From the NCBI RefSeq assembly GCF_023515995.1, contig NZ_CP097320.1:3720001-3784000 (forward strand): a DNA stretch of 64,000 nucleotides, read 5' to 3'. The position numbers were made by a program, and so were the translations under genes. Origin of the DNA: Candidatus Mycobacterium methanotrophicum. Lineage in GTDB: Bacteria > Actinomycetota > Actinomycetes > Mycobacteriales > Mycobacteriaceae. Shown here one piece after another: positions 62,540-64,000 of the stretch (the first letter of the stretch is position 1; each line of letters begins with the position of its first letter). The notes beneath the pieces are model-generated. The model did not search any database. It was given only the letters and a program-made list of their open reading frames with translations, and was not told where the DNA came from.

Positions 62540-62905
62540 TCGTGAGGGAGACACGCTGATGCCGCCAAACAATATCGAGATCGCCGATCCAGGCCTTCGT
62601 TTTCCGCCTACGCCGCATCTGGCGAAACGCCGGCGGAATACGCGTGCAACTCACGAAGCAGTCGCCGGGGGGATTTGCGAAGCAGAACTGAGAGCACGGG
62701 GATCAAGGTAGGAGAGACGGCAACCAGTCCTGAGGTGATCACGATTTCCGCGGGCAGGGACTCCGAAACAGGCACGCCGCGCAACCGCGACCGGAAGGCC
62801 TCCACCGTGTTCATTGACCGGTTAGCGATGCTCATTACCAGGGCCACTGCCTCTATATTGCGCCGATCCCGGGGTTGCTCACTCCTAAGGAACGCAGATG
62901 AAACA
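62540..62905. other. Stretch with only weak reading frames
   Basis: A plus-strand frame from ATG 62559 (MPPNNIEIADPGLRFPPTPH, about 50 residues, GAGGGAG upstream) and a minus-strand frame from 62931 to 62608 (VTSGL-like hydrophobic part, LLRKSPRRLLRELHAYSAG) overlap. Neither matches a family that I know. I support no gene here. Confidence 0.3.
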
Positions 62906-62909
62906 GCTA

Positions 62910-63432
62910 GCGCTAGCCCCGTAACTCGCACATGGGGGTGCGGTGGGTCGGTGTCGTCGCGTGCGCCCTGGATCGGGTTAGCGCGTGCGCCGTGGATCGA
63001 TATCGAGTAGGTGGAGGAGGCGTAGCTGGAGGGCGTCAGGCTGCGCTATTTCTGGTGTGGCGTCGGTGGTGGCGGTTCGCAGCCGTAGTGTGGCGAGGGC
63101 CCCGACATGGATCATCGGCGACGGTGCGGTCAGCCGGTTGGCGATCAGCGCCTCGATCACCTGCCCGTGTGTGGCGTGGGCGATCTCGCGCGCCGGAACC
63201 GCCCGGTCGATGATGCCCGCGATGTCCAGCCGTCGGCACAACCCGGCCGCCACCGGCAACGCCCCCAGCACCTGCTCGGTGCTGGCCGGACCGTACCGAA
63301 CCCGCACCGTCGCCTGCTGGCATGTCACGTCGCCGAGCTGGCCGCGATCGACTATGCCCAGCACCGGCGACCATAGGATCCAGATGACGAGCCGACCCAC
63401 CGCACCTCATGTGCGAATTACGGGGCTAGCGC
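62910..63432 (-). mobile_element. Internally deleted IS1634-like element (about 0.5 kb)
   Basis: Terminal inverted repeats of about 36 bp: GCGCTAGCCCCGTAACTCGC (62910 on) and, complement, GCGCTAGCCCCGTAATTCGC (ending 63432), continuing ACATG and GTGCGGTGGGTCGG. A CTAG is present at both outer edges and may be the target duplication. Too short to carry a full transposase. Confidence 0.75.
62978..63370 (-). pseudogene. IS1634-like transposase remnant: N- and C-termini joined
   Basis: Minus-strand frame QQATVRVRYGPASTEQVLGA, LCRRLDIAGIIDRAVPAREI, AHATHGQVIEALIANRLTAP, SPMIHVGALATLRLRTATTD, ATPEIAQPDALQLRLLHLLD, IDPRRTR. The first ~75 residues match the N-terminal domain of IS1634-type transposases and the last ~45 look like the C-terminal end. 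The DDE core between them is gone. Confidence 0.7.
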
Positions 63433-63520
63433 AGGTGCAGTAGGTCGACCCTGCCCCTGCCGCCCCCTCGCCCCGCGCGTGTGGTCATCCGGCGCGGCAC
63501 GTGGCTGTCGGAATCAGCTC

Positions 63521-63736
63521 TCAGGTCGTATCCGTTCCACGTAGCTCATCGAGTTCGCGGCGCATGCGCGCGACTTCTGTTTCGAGCTCCTGCAGATAGT
63601 CCGATAATTCCTCGGCATTTGCCCGGTAGCGCCGACGGCGACCGTACCCTTCAGCTGCCGGGGGCGGCGCATACGCCGGGGGCCCATAGGGATACCCGTG
63701 GTAGTGCCACGGACCGTGACCGCACCAACAACTCAT
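63521..63736 (-). CDS. Small His/Cys-rich protein with C-terminal coiled coil
   Basis: 71 residues from ATG 63734-63736 with GGGGAAA just upstream. N-terminus MSCWCGHGPWHYHGYPYGPP has a CxC and several His that could bind a metal. After a Pro/Tyr linker and a basic patch (GRRRRYRA), the end NAEELSDYLQELETEVARMR, RELDEL is a clear coiled coil. It resembles the DUF5320-like group. 21 bp downstream, on the same strand, of the partial USP; likely co-transcribed. Function unknown. Confidence 0.8.
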   Translation of the reverse strand: MSCWCGHGPWHYHGYPYGPPAYAPPPAAEGYGRRRRYRANAEELSDYLQELETEVARMRRELDELRGTDTT

Positions 63737-63757
63737 CAGCGTTTCCCCTTCCTTGTT

Positions 63758-64000
63758 CTATTTCGATTCCGGCGCCCCGCCATGCTGCTGAGGCATTCGG
63801 GCGACGATCACCGGAATCTGAGCAGAGTTCACTACTGCCCTGCTCACCGAGCCCAGCAGCATGCCGGGGAACCCACCGCGGCCATGGCTGCCGACCACCA
63901 CAAGCTGGGCGGTGTTTGCCTGCTCGAGCAGTCGAAACGCCGGTCGGTCGCACACGACGACTTTGTGCACGACGACATCCGGGTACCGTTCCTGCCATCC
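63758..64000 (-). CDS. Universal stress protein, C-terminal part (5' end outside window)
   Basis: The frame enters from the right edge: WQERYPDVVVHKVVVCDRPA, FRLLEQANTAQLVVVGSHGR, GGFPGMLLGSVSRAVVNSAQ, IPVIVARMPQQ, stop at 63758. The ATP-binding loop G-2x-G-9x-GS is complete. Very similar to the end of the USP at 11532. It continues the DosR-type gene set beyond the mobile-element block. Confidence 0.9.
   Translation of the reverse strand, partial: GWQERYPDVVVHKVVVCDRPAFRLLEQANTAQLVVVGSHGRGGFPGMLLGSVSRAVVNSAQIPVIVARMPQQHGGAPESK

Noticed and set aside
1..64000. CRISPR arrays, tRNA or rRNA genes, riboswitches
   Set aside because: I saw no regularly spaced direct repeats, cloverleaf-like genes or rRNA signatures; the repeats found are IS copies and terminal repeats.

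Overview
The window comes from a high-GC actinobacterium, almost certainly a Mycobacterium. It carries an antigen 85-type mycolyltransferase, a secreted cutinase, and a large block of DosR (dormancy) regulon genes: dosR-dosS, hspX, acg-type nitroreductases, pfkB, fdxA, universal stress proteins (USPs), tgs1, ctpF and relatives of Rv1733c, Rv2004c, Rv2030c and Rv3129. I cannot name the species. The striking property is decay: many genes are broken by IS insertion, frameshift, nonsense codons, internal deletion or local inversion, while others, including the DosRS regulators, look intact.

Layout. 1-6.6 kb: cutinase end, then an fbp-STAS pair broken by three IS elements (ISL3, IS5 and IS66 families) with readable target duplications. 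6.8-13 kb: a wrecked katE with an inverted internal piece, an acg-like nitroreductase, an IS3-family element, a USP and an Rv1733c-like membrane protein. 13.2-16.6 kb: a USP gene split by an IS21-family element. 16.9-19.4 kb: dosS and dosR (minus strand). 19.4-23.7 kb: a decaying group 3b NiFe hydrogenase cluster (hyhB fragment, hyhG, hyhS, hyhL with two amber codons, maturation protease, hypA/hypB scraps). 23.7-27.2 kb: pfkB with a lost catalytic Asp, an Rv2030c remnant, hspX, DosR boxes and an HtrA-like protease. 27.2-28.5 kb: arsR and arsM, divergent around a palindrome. 28.5-32.7 kb: frameshifted peroxiredoxin, a csoR stub with a copper-type operator, a collapsed USP, fdxA, a GNAT protein and a panE-like fragment. 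32.6-38.4 kb: two divergent P-type ATPases (ctpF-like, ctpE-like) and a flavin-binding Rv3129-like protein. 38.5-44.1 kb: broken DHOD-like and pyruvate:ferredoxin oxidoreductase genes and a 5'-truncated tgs1. 44.1-48.9 kb: otsB1 stub split by an IS, acg, Rv2004c pseudogene and a USP.

48.9-63.4 kb is a mobile-element graveyard: two more copies of the same 1389-bp ISL3 element, a tyrosine-recombinase pair, a LigD C-terminal scrap, truncated ISL3 and IS256 elements, the apparent missing half of the second recombinase in opposite orientation, and an ISAs1 transposase gene split by a Recombinase-In-Trio (RIT) element with about 104-bp terminal inverted repeats. A deletion derivative of an IS1634-like element follows. 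The window closes with a small His/Cys/coiled-coil protein and a partial USP.

Functionally the island would let a hypoxic cell sense O2, NO or CO (DosS), switch regulon transcription (DosR boxes), store lipid (tgs1), dispose of or recycle reductant (hydrogenase, PFOR, ferredoxin) and protect proteins (hspX, HtrA). In this genome the hydrogenase, PFOR, catalase and lipid-storage parts look lost or failing, while sensing, chaperone, USP, nitroreductase, ferredoxin and ion-pump parts remain. Family and M. tuberculosis comparisons are from memory; no database search was run.
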